Part shown: piece after piece, positions 1 through 8,685 of the stretch
Layout: every line of letters begins with the position of its first letter
Numbering within the stretch: the stretch's first letter is position 1
Assembly: GCA_041744575.1 (NCBI GenBank)
Contig: JBGTKP010000022.1
Coordinates: 1 to 50,217 of the forward strand
Length of the DNA: 50,217 nt
Source: JTS-RE37 sp041744575
Lineage (GTDB): Bacteria > Bacteroidota > Bacteroidia > Flavobacteriales > Flavobacteriaceae
Direction: 5' to 3'
Notes under the pieces: model-generated
Told to the model about the DNA's origin: nothing
The model's input: the letters and a program-made list of their open reading frames with translations, nothing else
The model's database searches: none
Translations under genes and position numbers: made by a program

Positions 1-4
1 GCCG

Positions 5-1024
5 CTACCTGAAGAAACTGATCAAAAGATAGGTAAAGACATAGGCAAAGACGGGAGCAACAGCCCAGACCAGGAAAAATCGCCTCACTGTTTTGTTTCT
101 GAAAGTGATTTTTGTCCCATTCTTACTGATACTTAATGCGATAAAAGCGGCCCCGTTGAGCTGTACAAGCGAGGTGGGAATTCCGTTGACCACGGATGCC
201 AGCATCAGCAGGCTGGCCACCAGCAAGGCAATAATGGTGGCATAAAAGGGACTAACCGAAATAATTCCTTTCCCGGTAGTTTCTGTGACCTGATGACCAA
301 GCAATGAGCTGCCAATGGCAAAACAGGGAGCTACGATCAGAACAGAAAGGATGATGACCGGAAGGAAATTGATACTCGCATCTCCACCGATTTCGTTCGC
401 GGTAAGCGAAGCAATCGGCGCTGCTGCATTGGCTACATTGTTCGAGCCTATGGAAAAAGCCACATAGAGGGATGAAATGATCAATAAGGCCCTGAGGCCG
501 CGGTGTTGTGATAAATGCCGGAAATCGGCATTAATGATTTTATTTTTGATCAACGGAAAGACCCATTTTGAAAGAACAAGCATGATACCAAAAGCGATGA
601 GAGGGAGGATGATCCAGGTCGGAATGATCTCTACAAACAATTTTTTGGTATTGAGGCCGTCAAGGGCCGAGGCTGCGCCGGCAATGGAGAGAACGGTGGA
701 CTGACTGGTGGATTGCGGAACCCCTAATAAATTTGCGACAAGCAGTGACAGGCCGACGGACAGCAGGATGACTGAGGTGGTAAAGGTGGTGAAGAATGTC
801 TGGTCCAGAAGTCCCTTCCCAAGCGTAAGGGATACCTTTTCGCCGGCGATGAGCGCCCCGGCCAGAACCATTACTCCAAACAGTCCGGGAATCATACTCC
901 TTTTAATGACATTTGCCCCATAGGCAGCAGAAAAGGAGGGAGCAGTGCCGCTGCCACCCATGGTAATCGCGAGAAACATGGCGAGCAGAAAAGGAATGGT
1001 CAAAGAATTCATCAATTCCGACAT
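5..1024 (-). CDS. PiT-family inorganic anion permease (phosphate or CysP-type sulfate)
   Basis: This is a 339-residue integral inner-membrane permease with about ten hydrophobic segments and the internal duplication of the PiT family. The first-half motif is at residues 22-38 (GGSGTAP...YGAN) and the second-half motif GSNNVANAA is at 193-201. PQSTSQST (103-110) matches the family's P-x-S-x-T loop. The length is close to that of the sulfate permease CysP, which belongs to this family, so sulfate is as plausible as phosphate. It starts 2 nt after the DUF2490 stop and so is translationally coupled to it, and an Rrf2 regulator lies upstream. Rrf2 proteins such as CymR control sulfur genes, which tilts the inference toward sulfate. 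The family is certain; the substrate is not. Confidence 0.85.
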   Translation of the reverse strand: MSELMNSLTIPFLLAMFLAITMGGSGTAPSFSAAYGANVIKRSMIPGLFGVMVLAGALIAGEKVSLTLGKGLLDQTFFTTFTTSVILLSVGLSLLVANLLGVPQSTSQSTVLSIAGAASALDGLNTKKLFVEIIPTWIILPLIAFGIMLVLSKWVFPLIKNKIINADFRHLSQHRGLRALLIISSLYVAFSIGSNNVANAAAPIASLTANEIGGDASINFLPVIILSVLIVAPCFAIGSSLLGHQVTETTGKGIISVSPFYATIIALLVASLLMLASVVNGIPTSLVQLNGAAFIALSISKNGTKITFRNKTVRRFFLVWAVAPVFAYVFTYLLISFFR

Positions 1025-1026
1025 GA

Positions 1027-1758
1027 TCAGGATTTTCGGGGTTTGATAATTATTGAATGGTGGAGGGTGAAGCGGATGATATTGCGATTATAGAAATCGA
1101 TGCCTGTTGGGCGCTGCTGAAACCAGTTAAAATAACCCAGTTCAAAACCAAAACGCGGTCCTGGCATGTATAGAATACTTGCGCCATACCGATTTTGGTC
1201 AAACACATTTCCAACTATGTTACTGCCTATATTCAGAAATACTTCATCAAATGCGGTGAGCGCCACTGTTGGTGATGCCTGATATCGAATCTCCGCCCTG
1301 TACCTTGTTCGGTTATTCGTGTATTCGAAACCGCCATCTGATTCCTCGATGAATCTGAATTCGGTCAGGTACCGGTGTTGAAGACTGAATTTTTCGGACA
1401 GCCCATGCCTGTAACTAAGCTCTATAATGGGCCGCAACTCTGCCTGGATCGTATAATCCCGAACTTTCGGATCCTGTGGCAAGGACTGTAGAAAACCTGC
1501 AAAACCTGCTGAAACGCTCCATCCTTCACCAATTTTGCGTTCTGCCATGGTTCGGGCAAGGATATGATGCTGCCTCCACGGGAACCAATAGGTACGCTCC
1601 TCAAGTTCCTGGCGGACTTGCCAGGTTTCATTTAGCCTCACCCTCAGGAAATATCTCATCCAAAGAAGGTTTTGATGAGAGACATTTTTCTGCGCGTAAG
1701 CGGGCAAATATGAAGCCAGGACAAATAATACGGTAAAATAAAAGGCGCCTTTGTACAT
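1027..1758 (-). CDS. DUF2490 outer-membrane beta-barrel protein
   Basis: This 243-residue protein starts with a Sec signal peptide (hydrophobic residues 6-20, cleavage near AYA-Q at 22-23). The rest alternates aromatic and polar residues with charged turns, as in a DUF2490 beta-barrel. Tryptophans and tyrosines are frequent (YWFPWRQH, GYFNWF), as expected for an outer-membrane barrel. The family has no established biochemical role. It lies between an Rrf2 regulator and a PiT-type permease, with only 2 nt to the permease, so the barrel may serve the same solute (inference). Confidence 0.75.
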   Translation of the reverse strand: MYKGAFYFTVLFVLASYLPAYAQKNVSHQNLLWMRYFLRVRLNETWQVRQELEERTYWFPWRQHHILARTMAERKIGEGWSVSAGFAGFLQSLPQDPKVRDYTIQAELRPIIELSYRHGLSEKFSLQHRYLTEFRFIEESDGGFEYTNNRTRYRAEIRYQASPTVALTAFDEVFLNIGSNIVGNVFDQNRYGASILYMPGPRFGFELGYFNWFQQRPTGIDFYNRNIIRFTLHHSIIIKPRKS

Positions 1759-1779
1759 CTATATTATGTAAGTACGGGA

Positions 1780-1819
1780 TAAAATTAGTAAAACATACTA
1801 AACATACCAAAATAGTATG
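1780..1819 (-). promoter_or_regulatory. Candidate promoter with overlapping inverted repeat upstream of DUF2490-permease pair
   Basis: On the minus strand TTG (1810-1808) is followed after 20 nt by TAATTTTA (1787-1780), one base from the Bacteroidota -7 consensus TAnnTTTG. A perfect 7-nt inverted repeat, CATACTA (1794-1800) and TAGTATG (1813-1819), covers the -33 element and the spacer. It would be a natural operator for the Rrf2 protein encoded just upstream. The sequence elements are seen directly; binding is inferred. Confidence 0.45.
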
Positions 1820-1837
1820 AATTAATTTTATGAATGT

Positions 1838-2248
1838 TTATAATCTTTTCAATTCCGATAGGGTAGTGTCCAGAACAGGGAGCATTTCATTCCTAAGCTG
1901 GCCGAACAACTTGCGGATCTGACAGGTATTCTCATCCGTACATTCAGCACACTTTTCATAAAAATTCTCCGATACGCAGGGAATCAGCGCGATGGGCCCG
2001 TCGACAATACGGATAATTTCGGCGACAGTGATCTCTGAAGGCTTTTTCAGAAAACGGTAGCCGCCTTCGGCTCCGCGTTCGCTTTTAATGATCCTGTTTT
2101 GGCGCAACTCCCTCAAAATATTCTCCAGAAACTTAAAGGGGATTCGTTCCTTTTCGGCTATCACTTTTGCTGAGACGGATGGTCCCTGTGTATAATCACT
2201 AAGGAATAACAGCGCCTTGATGGCGTACTTGGCTCTTTTGGAAAGCAT
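1838..2248 (-). CDS. Rrf2 family transcriptional regulator
   Basis: This 136-residue protein has the standard Rrf2 length and start (MLSKRAKYAIKALLFL), a winged helix-turn-helix over about residues 24-67 with the wing GAEGGYRF, and a dimerisation helix near the C-terminus. Four cysteines at 91, 100, 103 and 109 lie in the segment that in IscR and NsrR carries the Fe-S ligands (IscR uses three). A cluster or redox-sensing role is therefore plausible. Its probable targets are the DUF2490 and permease genes downstream on the same strand, 79 bp away. Whether it resembles CymR (sulfur) or IscR (Fe-S) in function cannot be settled from sequence alone. Confidence 0.88.
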   Translation of the reverse strand: MLSKRAKYAIKALLFLSDYTQGPSVSAKVIAEKERIPFKFLENILRELRQNRIIKSERGAEGGYRFLKKPSEITVAEIIRIVDGPIALIPCVSENFYEKCAECTDENTCQIRKLFGQLRNEMLPVLDTTLSELKRL

Positions 2249-2397
2249 GCTGGCAGAAGTTTACAACAAAAGGTTAATTTAATCATTAAATAGTATCCCC
2301 TGATGCGCTGTCCAAGGTCACAAGTAGCAGAGATGGCTTCATAAGTAATTGACGCCTTGAGCCGACTGAACGAGTCACGACCGTTCAGGTTCCTATA

Positions 2398-3810
2398 CTA
2401 ATCCTCCCATTCCGTATGGAAAGTTCCTTCCTGGTCCATACGCTCGTAGGTGTGGGAACCAAAATGGTCGCGTTGTGCCTGAATTAAGTTGAGAGGAAGA
2501 CGGGCCGAGGTATAGGCCTCGAAGTAGCCAAGGGAATTGGCGATTCCTGGGATGGGAATGCCATTGGCGGCACAATAGGCGACAACCTCCCTTGCTGCTG
2601 ATACCGAATCCTGGATCTTGGTCACAAAAGCAGGAGCCTGTAAAAGGTTAACAGGAGCTTCGTGAGATGTATAGGCTGCGGCGATGTCTTCCAGCAGAGC
2701 CGCGCGGATAATACAGCCTGCGCGCCAAATCTTCGCTATCGTTCCCAGGTTGAGCCCATAACCATATTCCTTTGAGGCATCTGCCAATTGATGCAGCCCC
2801 TGGGCATAGGTCATTATAAACGAAAAATACAGGGCTTTTTCTGTCATATCACTCAAATGTTTCTCTTCCAGTTTTCTGGGTTGAGGTCGGGTATAGAGCG
2901 CATCCGCTTTGACCCGTTCCTCCTTTAAGGCGGAGATCTCTCTCATACTCACGGCTACATCGATGGTTGGAACCGGAATACCAAGATCCATCGCGTTCTG
3001 TGAAGTCCATTTCCCGGTACCCTTCTGCCTGGCCTTATCCAGGATGTTATCGATCAATCTACCCTTGCCCAGTGGGTCTTTCTCTAAAAATATCCTCGAA
3101 GTGATCTCCACCAGAAAAGATTGCAACCGCCCTTTATTCCAGCGGTCAAAAATCGCATGCAGGGCATCATTATTCAGATTCCCTGCCTTGGTAAGCAGAT
3201 CGTAACACTCGGAAATCAGCTGCATCAAGCCATATTCGATCCCGTTGTGAACCATCTTTACATAATTTCCGGCCGATTTAGGACCAAGATAGGCAACGCA
3301 GGGCTCCCCATTAAATTTCGCCGCAACAGCTTCAAAAATGGGTTTTACTTCTTTGTACGCTTCTTTTGAGCCGCCCGGCATTATACTTGGGCCATTGCGC
3401 GCTCCCTTGGCACCGCCTGAGACCCCCGCTCCGAAAAAGTGAATATCCTTTTCCTGAAGATACGCCTCGCGCCTGTCCGTATCCGTAAAGAATGAATTTC
3501 CTCCGTCAATGATCAGATCCCCTTTCTCCAGATGAGGCAACAGACTTTCTATTACTGAATCGACGATTTTTCCAGCCGGCACGAGTAACATAATTTTACG
3601 GGGCATGGACAGCGCCTGTGTAAACTTGATAATATCCGAGGTTGCATCCACCACTGAGGTATTCCCCCCCTCTTCTTTCAATGCGTTTACCTTTTCGGGG
3701 TCAAGGTCGTGACCAAAGGCTGTAAAACCGTTATCCGCAACATTCAGAATAAAATTACGGCCCATTACTCCAAGGCCTACCAATCCAAAATCGTATAAAT
3801 TCCCTTGCAT
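2398..3810 (-). CDS. gnd: 6-phosphogluconate dehydrogenase, decarboxylating
   Basis: It oxidises and decarboxylates 6-phosphogluconate to ribulose 5-phosphate, yielding NAD(P)H. From the ATG at 3810 the product has 470 residues, the usual family length. A further in-frame ATG at 3864 would add an unlikely 18-residue extension. The Rossmann motif GLGVMGRNF is at 12-20, IDGGNSFF at 101-108, the substrate motif GVSGGAKGARNGPS at 129-142 and the catalytic segment KMVHNGIEYG at 185-194 (Lys185, Glu192). The second glycine-rich motif has AK where EE is common. The gene is divergent from zwf-pgl, so all three oxidative pentose-phosphate steps are together. Confidence 0.97.
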   Translation of the reverse strand: MQGNLYDFGLVGLGVMGRNFILNVADNGFTAFGHDLDPEKVNALKEEGGNTSVVDATSDIIKFTQALSMPRKIMLLVPAGKIVDSVIESLLPHLEKGDLIIDGGNSFFTDTDRREAYLQEKDIHFFGAGVSGGAKGARNGPSIMPGGSKEAYKEVKPIFEAVAAKFNGEPCVAYLGPKSAGNYVKMVHNGIEYGLMQLISECYDLLTKAGNLNNDALHAIFDRWNKGRLQSFLVEITSRIFLEKDPLGKGRLIDNILDKARQKGTGKWTSQNAMDLGIPVPTIDVAVSMREISALKEERVKADALYTRPQPRKLEEKHLSDMTEKALYFSFIMTYAQGLHQLADASKEYGYGLNLGTIAKIWRAGCIIRAALLEDIAAAYTSHEAPVNLLQAPAFVTKIQDSVSAAREVVAYCAANGIPIPGIANSLGYFEAYTSARLPLNLIQAQRDHFGSHTYERMDQEGTFHTEWED

Positions 3811-3909
3811 ATCCTGTTTTAATCCGGGTTTTGAAAAGAGGTGGTAAAAGAAGTGCCACATCAATGATTATAAGACGGAATTTAAGGTTAATTTAGCTTC
3901 CGTCGTTCT

Positions 3910-3917
3910 CAAAATTA
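3910..3917 (-). promoter_or_regulatory. Candidate -7 box for gnd
   Basis: TAATTTTG on the minus strand matches the Bacteroidota -7 consensus TAnnTTTG exactly. No TTG is found at the ideal -33 distance. The implied leader to the ATG at 3810 is roughly 95 nt. Confidence 0.4.
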
Positions 3918-4014
3918 ATCTAAAATATCGACTTTCGTCATATGGATGGTATGTAAAGGCGGTCCTTACCGGTCTTCTTAATCTTTATAAAAGTCAATAG
4001 CTAGCAGCTTTAAA

Positions 4015-5544
4015 ATGAATAAAACAGCCAATCAGATGCTGATCATCTTCGGAGCCTCCGGAGATCTTACGGAAAGAAAGTTAATGCCCGCTCTGTTCAG
4101 TCTCCACAAGGAAGGTCATGCCCCTGAAAATTTTGTCATCCTGGGTGCCAGCCGAAGTGAAATGTCAGATGAGGCTTTTCGAAAAAAGGTGGTACTGGAA
4201 AGCAGTTATCTCAACGAAGATTCAGAGAAAAATGACAAAAAAGCAATGGATGCCTTTGCGGAAAGGATCTTTTATGAGGATCTGGGAAAAGAATATGACA
4301 GTGACTATTCCGGCTTAAAAGAACGGATAGAAGCTTTGAATTCCCGTTTCGGAACTGATAATAACTTCATTTTTTATCTTTCCACCCCACCCAATCTCTA
4401 TGAAGCCATTGCTAAAAACCTGAATGATCAGGGACTCACGGATGAGAAAAATGGCTGGAAACGTCTCATTGTGGAAAAGCCCTTTGGCTATAGTCTGGAG
4501 ACCGCCAAGGAATTGAACCGGGCCTTGCATGAATATTTTAGAGAAAAGCAGATTTACAGGATTGATCATTATTTGGGGAAGGAAACGGTCCAGAACCTTT
4601 TAGTCACGCGATTTGCCAACAGCATTTTTGAACCACTCTGGAATCGGAATTATATAGATCATGTTGAGATTACGAATGCAGAGAGCGTTGGCGTAGAAAA
4701 ACGTGGTGGCTACTATGATACGTCGGGTGCACTGCGTGACATGTTTCAGAACCACTTATTGCAGATTGTTTCCCTGATCGTAATGGAACCACCCATCGGC
4801 GCCGATGCCGAAGAGATCCGAAATGAAAAAGTCAAGGCGCTTAAGTCGTTAAGGATCATGCGGGACGCCAGAACACTTTATGACCATACGATCCGGGGAC
4901 AATACCTTGCGGCTACAGTTGACGGGAAGCAATTGAAAGGGTACCGTGAGGAAGAAGGGGTAGATCCGGAGTCTACCACAGAAACCTATGCAGCGATCAA
5001 GTTCTATGTGGATAACTGGCGTTGGGCGGAAATTCCATTTTACGTCCGGACCGCCAAGAGGATGCCCACCAAAGTGACGGAAGTGGTCATTCATTTTAAG
5101 TCCCCCCACCATCAGATTTTTAAGGACGCAGGCATGGATAGTAAGGACAACCGGCTGATCATCCGAATTCAACCAGACGAAGGTATTCTTATAAAATTTG
5201 GTGTTAAAGTTCCCGGACAGGGATTTAAGGTGGAAAGAGCCAACCTGGATTTCTATTATTCAAGTCTCTCAGATACCAACGTAATGACCGCTTATGAAAG
5301 ACTTTTGCTGGATGCGATGCAGGGCGATGCCACCTTATATGCCCGTGCTGATGAGGTGGAGGCTGCCTGGGAGTTTGTCGACCCGATCCTTGAATACTGG
5401 AAAAAAGGAAAAGACAAAATTTATGGATATTCCTCCGGAGTTTGGGGTCCGCTCAATGCTGACGATCTTCTGGATGGAGACCAGGGATGGAGAAACCCGG
5501 GAGAACACCTGGCTGACGACCCCGGATTCTGTGTAATTAACTGA
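4015..5544 (+). CDS. zwf: Glucose-6-phosphate 1-dehydrogenase
   Basis: It catalyses the first committed step of the oxidative pentose phosphate pathway, glucose 6-phosphate to 6-phosphoglucono-lactone with NADP reduction, in the cytoplasm. The 509-residue length is typical. GASGDLTERK at 13-22 is the nucleotide-binding motif, RIDHYLGK at 182-189 is the substrate-binding signature, and the catalytic His is H247 in FQNHLLQ. The lactonase gene follows 31 bp later, and gnd is divergent on the other side across a 204-bp spacer. Confidence 0.98.
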   Translation: MNKTANQMLIIFGASGDLTERKLMPALFSLHKEGHAPENFVILGASRSEMSDEAFRKKVVLESSYLNEDSEKNDKKAMDAFAERIFYEDLGKEYDSDYSGLKERIEALNSRFGTDNNFIFYLSTPPNLYEAIAKNLNDQGLTDEKNGWKRLIVEKPFGYSLETAKELNRALHEYFREKQIYRIDHYLGKETVQNLLVTRFANSIFEPLWNRNYIDHVEITNAESVGVEKRGGYYDTSGALRDMFQNHLLQIVSLIVMEPPIGADAEEIRNEKVKALKSLRIMRDARTLYDHTIRGQYLAATVDGKQLKGYREEEGVDPESTTETYAAIKFYVDNWRWAEIPFYVRTAKRMPTKVTEVVIHFKSPHHQIFKDAGMDSKDNRLIIRIQPDEGILIKFGVKVPGQGFKVERANLDFYYSSLSDTNVMTAYERLLLDAMQGDATLYARADEVEAAWEFVDPILEYWKKGKDKIYGYSSGVWGPLNADDLLDGDQGWRNPGEHLADDPGFCVIN

Positions 5545-5575
5545 AAAGTTGCCTTACCGGCAAATCACGATATTC

Positions 5576-6289
5576 ATGAAACTTCATATATATAAAACAA
5601 AGCAAGAAATTGCGGACCATGTGGCAAAGTATCTTCAGAAACTGGCGGCTGACAGGAAACTGTTACATATTGCCTTATCGGGGGGCAGTACGCCTAAAAT
5701 ACTTTTTCAGGAACTTGCACACCATTATGTAGATAAAATTGATTGGGCAGGGATCCATATTTATTGGGTAGACGAACGCTGTGTCCCACCCTCTGATAAT
5801 GAAAGCAACTATAAAATGACGGCCGATTTCCTGCTAAGTCATGTCAAAATTCCGGGTGGAAACATTTTTCGTATGCATGGCGAGGCACCTCCTGCGAAAG
5901 AGGCGAAAAGATATGGAGCCCTCCTCAGACAGAAGCTCCCGCAAGTTGATGGTAATCCTCAATTTGACCTGGTGCTGTTGGGACTGGGTGATGACGGACA
6001 TACAGCCTCCATTTTTCCGGAGTCAAAAACACTTTGGAATGCTCCTGAAAATTGTGTGGTTGCTGTACATCCCATCAGCGGGCAGGAAAGAATTAGCCTT
6101 ACCGGCAGGGTGATTAACAATGCCAGGGAAGTTGCTTTTCTTGTGACCGGAGCCGTAAAGGCAGAGATAGTAAGAGAGGTGGTGCGCAGGGAGGATAACT
6201 TCGCTAGTTATCCCGCGTCGCTGGTTGCGCCAATTTCAGGAGTATTACATTGGTTTTTGGACAAGGAGGCTGCTTCCGGACTTACCTGA
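5576..6289 (+). CDS. pgl: 6-phosphogluconolactonase
   Basis: It hydrolyses 6-phosphogluconolactone to 6-phosphogluconate and so links Zwf to Gnd. I start it at the ATG at 5576 (237 residues); the upstream TTG at 5549 is in frame but adds a non-homologous stretch. Family motifs of the NagB/lactonase fold are LSGGSTP at 34-40, YWVDERCVPPSD at 63-74, and LLGLGDDGHTASIFP further on. It very likely shares a transcript with zwf. Its last 8 nt overlap the 3' end of the convergent thioesterase gene. Confidence 0.96.
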   Translation: MKLHIYKTKQEIADHVAKYLQKLAADRKLLHIALSGGSTPKILFQELAHHYVDKIDWAGIHIYWVDERCVPPSDNESNYKMTADFLLSHVKIPGGNIFRMHGEAPPAKEAKRYGALLRQKLPQVDGNPQFDLVLLGLGDDGHTASIFPESKTLWNAPENCVVAVHPISGQERISLTGRVINNAREVAFLVTGAVKAEIVREVVRREDNFASYPASLVAPISGVLHWFLDKEAASGLT

Positions 6290-6827
6290 GATTGAACTGT
6301 ACATTTTCGCCTTCCAGCAGTTTTAAATGGTCTCCCATTTTAAAGTGGGCCGCATCATATACCGTACTTCTCTGAAATGCCTGTTCTTTCCGGGCTATGC
6401 TTCTTGCAAAGCGCCTAAGCCCCTGCAAATCTTCTACGAGCAATCCGGGTATTGGTCTTTTTTTGCCGTCAGGATCCTGGGTAACCATGGTGAAATAGGA
6501 GGAATTGCAATGCTTTCGCACCCCGGTGGTTATATTTTCAGACTCCACCCGAACCCCAACCACCATGGAGGTCCTGCCCGTATAATTAATGGAAGCTTTC
6601 AGGGTGACCAGTTCCCCGACTTCAATCGGGTGGATGAAATCCACGCGATTTACGGACGCAGTGACGCAGTAGCTTTTGGAATGACGGGAGGCACAGGCAA
6701 AAGCAATCTGGTCCATCAGGTTGAGAATATGGCCTCCGTGAACTTTCCCTCCGAAATTGGAGTGGGAGGGAAGCATCAGCTCGGTAATGGAAACCCTGGA
6801 TTCCCGTGCAGTCTTAAACTCCTTCAT
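6282..6827 (-). CDS. Acyl-CoA thioesterase, hotdog fold (YciA/BACH type)
   Basis: This 181-residue cytosolic enzyme hydrolyses acyl-CoA to free acid and CoA. The hotdog helix signature NFGGKVHGGHILNLMD spans residues 24-39 and contains the conserved Asn24 and Asp39 expected to act in catalysis. The strand VDFIHPIEVGELV follows as in YciA and mammalian BACH enzymes. A C-terminal region of about 45 residues extends past a single hotdog domain. It is coupled to the upstream small membrane protein gene with a 3-nt gap. Acyl-chain preference is unknown. Confidence 0.9.
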   Translation of the reverse strand: MKEFKTARESRVSITELMLPSHSNFGGKVHGGHILNLMDQIAFACASRHSKSYCVTASVNRVDFIHPIEVGELVTLKASINYTGRTSMVVGVRVESENITTGVRKHCNSSYFTMVTQDPDGKKRPIPGLLVEDLQGLRRFARSIARKEQAFQRSTVYDAAHFKMGDHLKLLEGENVQFNLR

Positions 6828-6830
6828 AGG

Positions 6831-7199
6831 TCAGTTTCTGAAATGAGGAGATCGGGCTTCCTCCACCCCGGTTACAAAGTATTTGGTGTCACCCAGCCAG
6901 AAAAAGGTGGTAAACCGTTCAAGGTAGCTCAGCTTAACATACTCGCCCTGATATTCCTGTAACTTCCGAATTACCTCCTGATCCTTGTCGAGAACGGAAA
7001 AAGAAAAAATCTGAGCGCCGGAAATTCCCTGACTGATCTCTCCCTCCCATGTTTTCACGATCACACCTTTGTTACTTATCTTAATAAGTTCCCCGGACCG
7101 CACCCCTTCGCTGTAAGGCACGAAATAGATAACGGCATATACCAGAAGAAAGATTGCACAGATAATTCCCAGGGCAAGGAAGAGAATTTTTTTTTTCAT
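6831..7199 (-). CDS. Small membrane-anchored protein, function unknown
   Basis: This 122-residue protein has an N-terminal KKK then one hydrophobic helix (about residues 4-27), most likely a membrane anchor with the remainder outside the cytoplasm. The soluble part is mostly beta-strand-like (GVIVKTWEGEI, GEYVKLSYLERF, KYFVTGVEEA), suggesting a small beta-barrel or OB-like domain. I recall homologues in flavobacteria that carry a 6-phosphogluconate-dehydrogenase name; nothing in this sequence supports that, since there is no Rossmann motif. It is probably in an operon with the thioesterase gene that follows after 3 nt. Confidence 0.7.
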   Translation of the reverse strand: MKKKILFLALGIICAIFLLVYAVIYFVPYSEGVRSGELIKISNKGVIVKTWEGEISQGISGAQIFSFSVLDKDQEVIRKLQEYQGEYVKLSYLERFTTFFWLGDTKYFVTGVEEARSPHFRN

Positions 7200-7278
7200 A
7201 ATTTTATTAGAATAATCCCGGTGAATGCGGTTTTTTTAATTGGTGGTTTTAATGTGCTTTTAGCTCAAAGGTGCCAGC

Positions 7279-8625
7279 CTACATATCGTCTTGCTCGATG
7301 GTGTCCTCCTCCTCCTCCCGGGCCCGCTTCAGGACCGCCTCCGGAATCGATTTCTTTGTCCTGGCGCCCATCTTTTTTAATTTTTCGATGCTTGAGACGA
7401 TATTTCCCCTGCCTTCCACCAGTTTGTTCATCGCCCCTTTATATTCGGATTTGGCTTCATCCATGCGCTTTCCCACTTTTGTAAGGTCGGTGACAAATCC
7501 TTCAAATTTGTCATAAAGCGCCCCGGCCTGCCTGGCAATTTCAATGGCATTTCGCTGTTGCTTTTCATTGTTCCACATAGAGTCGATCGTCCGGAGCGTA
7601 GCGAGTAACGTGGATGGTGTCACGATGACAATGTTCTTTTCGAATGCCATATTGTACAGTTGGCTGTCACTATTCAGAGCCACCGAAAATGCCGTTTCTA
7701 TAGGAATGAACATCAAGACGAAATCCGGGCTCTCCATAGAGTACAGGTCTTCATATTTCTTGGAAGACAGCTGGTCAATATGTCTCTTCAGCGAATTAAT
7801 GTGTTCCTTTAAATGTCGCTCCCGTAGCTCCTCTTCCCCATTAACAAACCTTTCGTAAAAGGTAAGGGAAACCTTGGAATCTACCACCATCTTCTTCCCG
7901 TCGGGTAAATGAATGATCACATCGGGGAGGACCCTGTTGCCATCTTCTCTGGTAAAACTCTGTTGCACAGTATATTCGCGGTCTTTTTCCAGGCCCGATT
8001 TTTCAAGGACCCGCTCCAGTACCAATTCTCCCCAGTTGCCCTGCATCTTGCTGTCGCCTTTCAGGGCTTTGGTAAGGTTTTCGGCCTCCTGGGTGATCTT
8101 GAGGTTCTGGTGTTGCAGCTGACCCAACTGTTCTTTTAATGCCTGGTGAATACCATAGTTCTCTTTGCGGCTTTCATCTACTTTTTTCTCGAACTGCAGG
8201 ATTTTATCCTGAAGCGGATTTAATATATTACGAATGTTCACCTGGTTTTGTTCTGTAAATTTCGTGCTTTTCTCATCGAGGATCTTATTCGCCAGATTTT
8301 CAAATTCGCGTGTAAACTTTTCCTGAACCTTTTCAACTTCTTCCTTTTGTTCGCGGTTCTTCGACTCGAGATTCTTCATTTCCGTCTCATAACGAATGAG
8401 TTGATTCCCCAACTGCTCTTTTTCCAGACGTAAGGAATTTTTGTCCTCAAGATGATCAGATAGTTGCCCATTCAGGGCATTCAACTGCTGCTTCAATAGT
8501 TGTTCCCTTTCGAGGATGGCACTATGAACGGAGGTGGTTTTTAGCTTTTGCAAATAGATTCCGGCAAAATATCCGGCAGCCAGGAAAATCAGGGCAATAA
8601 GGATATAGATCAGGTATTCATTCAT
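7279..8625 (-). CDS. rmuC: RmuC family DNA recombination protein
   Basis: The 448 residues divide into an N-terminal transmembrane helix (about 3-25), a long coiled coil rich in E, K, Q and L (about 35-190), and the RmuC domain with QGNWGELVLERVLEKSGL and VVDSKVSLTFYERF. The tail is highly charged. RmuC limits inversions at short inverted repeats and has a restriction-endonuclease-like fold; its biochemistry is poorly defined. It lies 60 bp downstream of the btuD-like gene on the same strand. A near-consensus -7 box, TATCTTTA at 8653-8646, could give it its own transcript. Confidence 0.92.
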   Translation of the reverse strand: MNEYLIYILIALIFLAAGYFAGIYLQKLKTTSVHSAILEREQLLKQQLNALNGQLSDHLEDKNSLRLEKEQLGNQLIRYETEMKNLESKNREQKEEVEKVQEKFTREFENLANKILDEKSTKFTEQNQVNIRNILNPLQDKILQFEKKVDESRKENYGIHQALKEQLGQLQHQNLKITQEAENLTKALKGDSKMQGNWGELVLERVLEKSGLEKDREYTVQQSFTREDGNRVLPDVIIHLPDGKKMVVDSKVSLTFYERFVNGEEELRERHLKEHINSLKRHIDQLSSKKYEDLYSMESPDFVLMFIPIETAFSVALNSDSQLYNMAFEKNIVIVTPSTLLATLRTIDSMWNNEKQQRNAIEIARQAGALYDKFEGFVTDLTKVGKRMDEAKSEYKGAMNKLVEGRGNIVSSIEKLKKMGARTKKSIPEAVLKRAREEEEDTIEQDDM

Positions 8626-8685
8626 CGCGAAAAAATTCGTATTGGTAAAGATAGGAGTTTGGGCTTAAATTTTCTTTCGTTTCGA

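Noticed and set aside
6327..6962. A 211-codon open frame on the plus strand across the thioesterase gene
   Set aside because: It lies antisense to a clear hotdog thioesterase and the start of its neighbour, has no recognisable domain, and its composition follows from the opposite strand's codons.
6831..7199. Reading the small membrane protein as a 6-phosphogluconate dehydrogenase
   Set aside because: It has 122 residues, no nucleotide-binding motif and one membrane helix; the genuine gnd is at 2398-3810.
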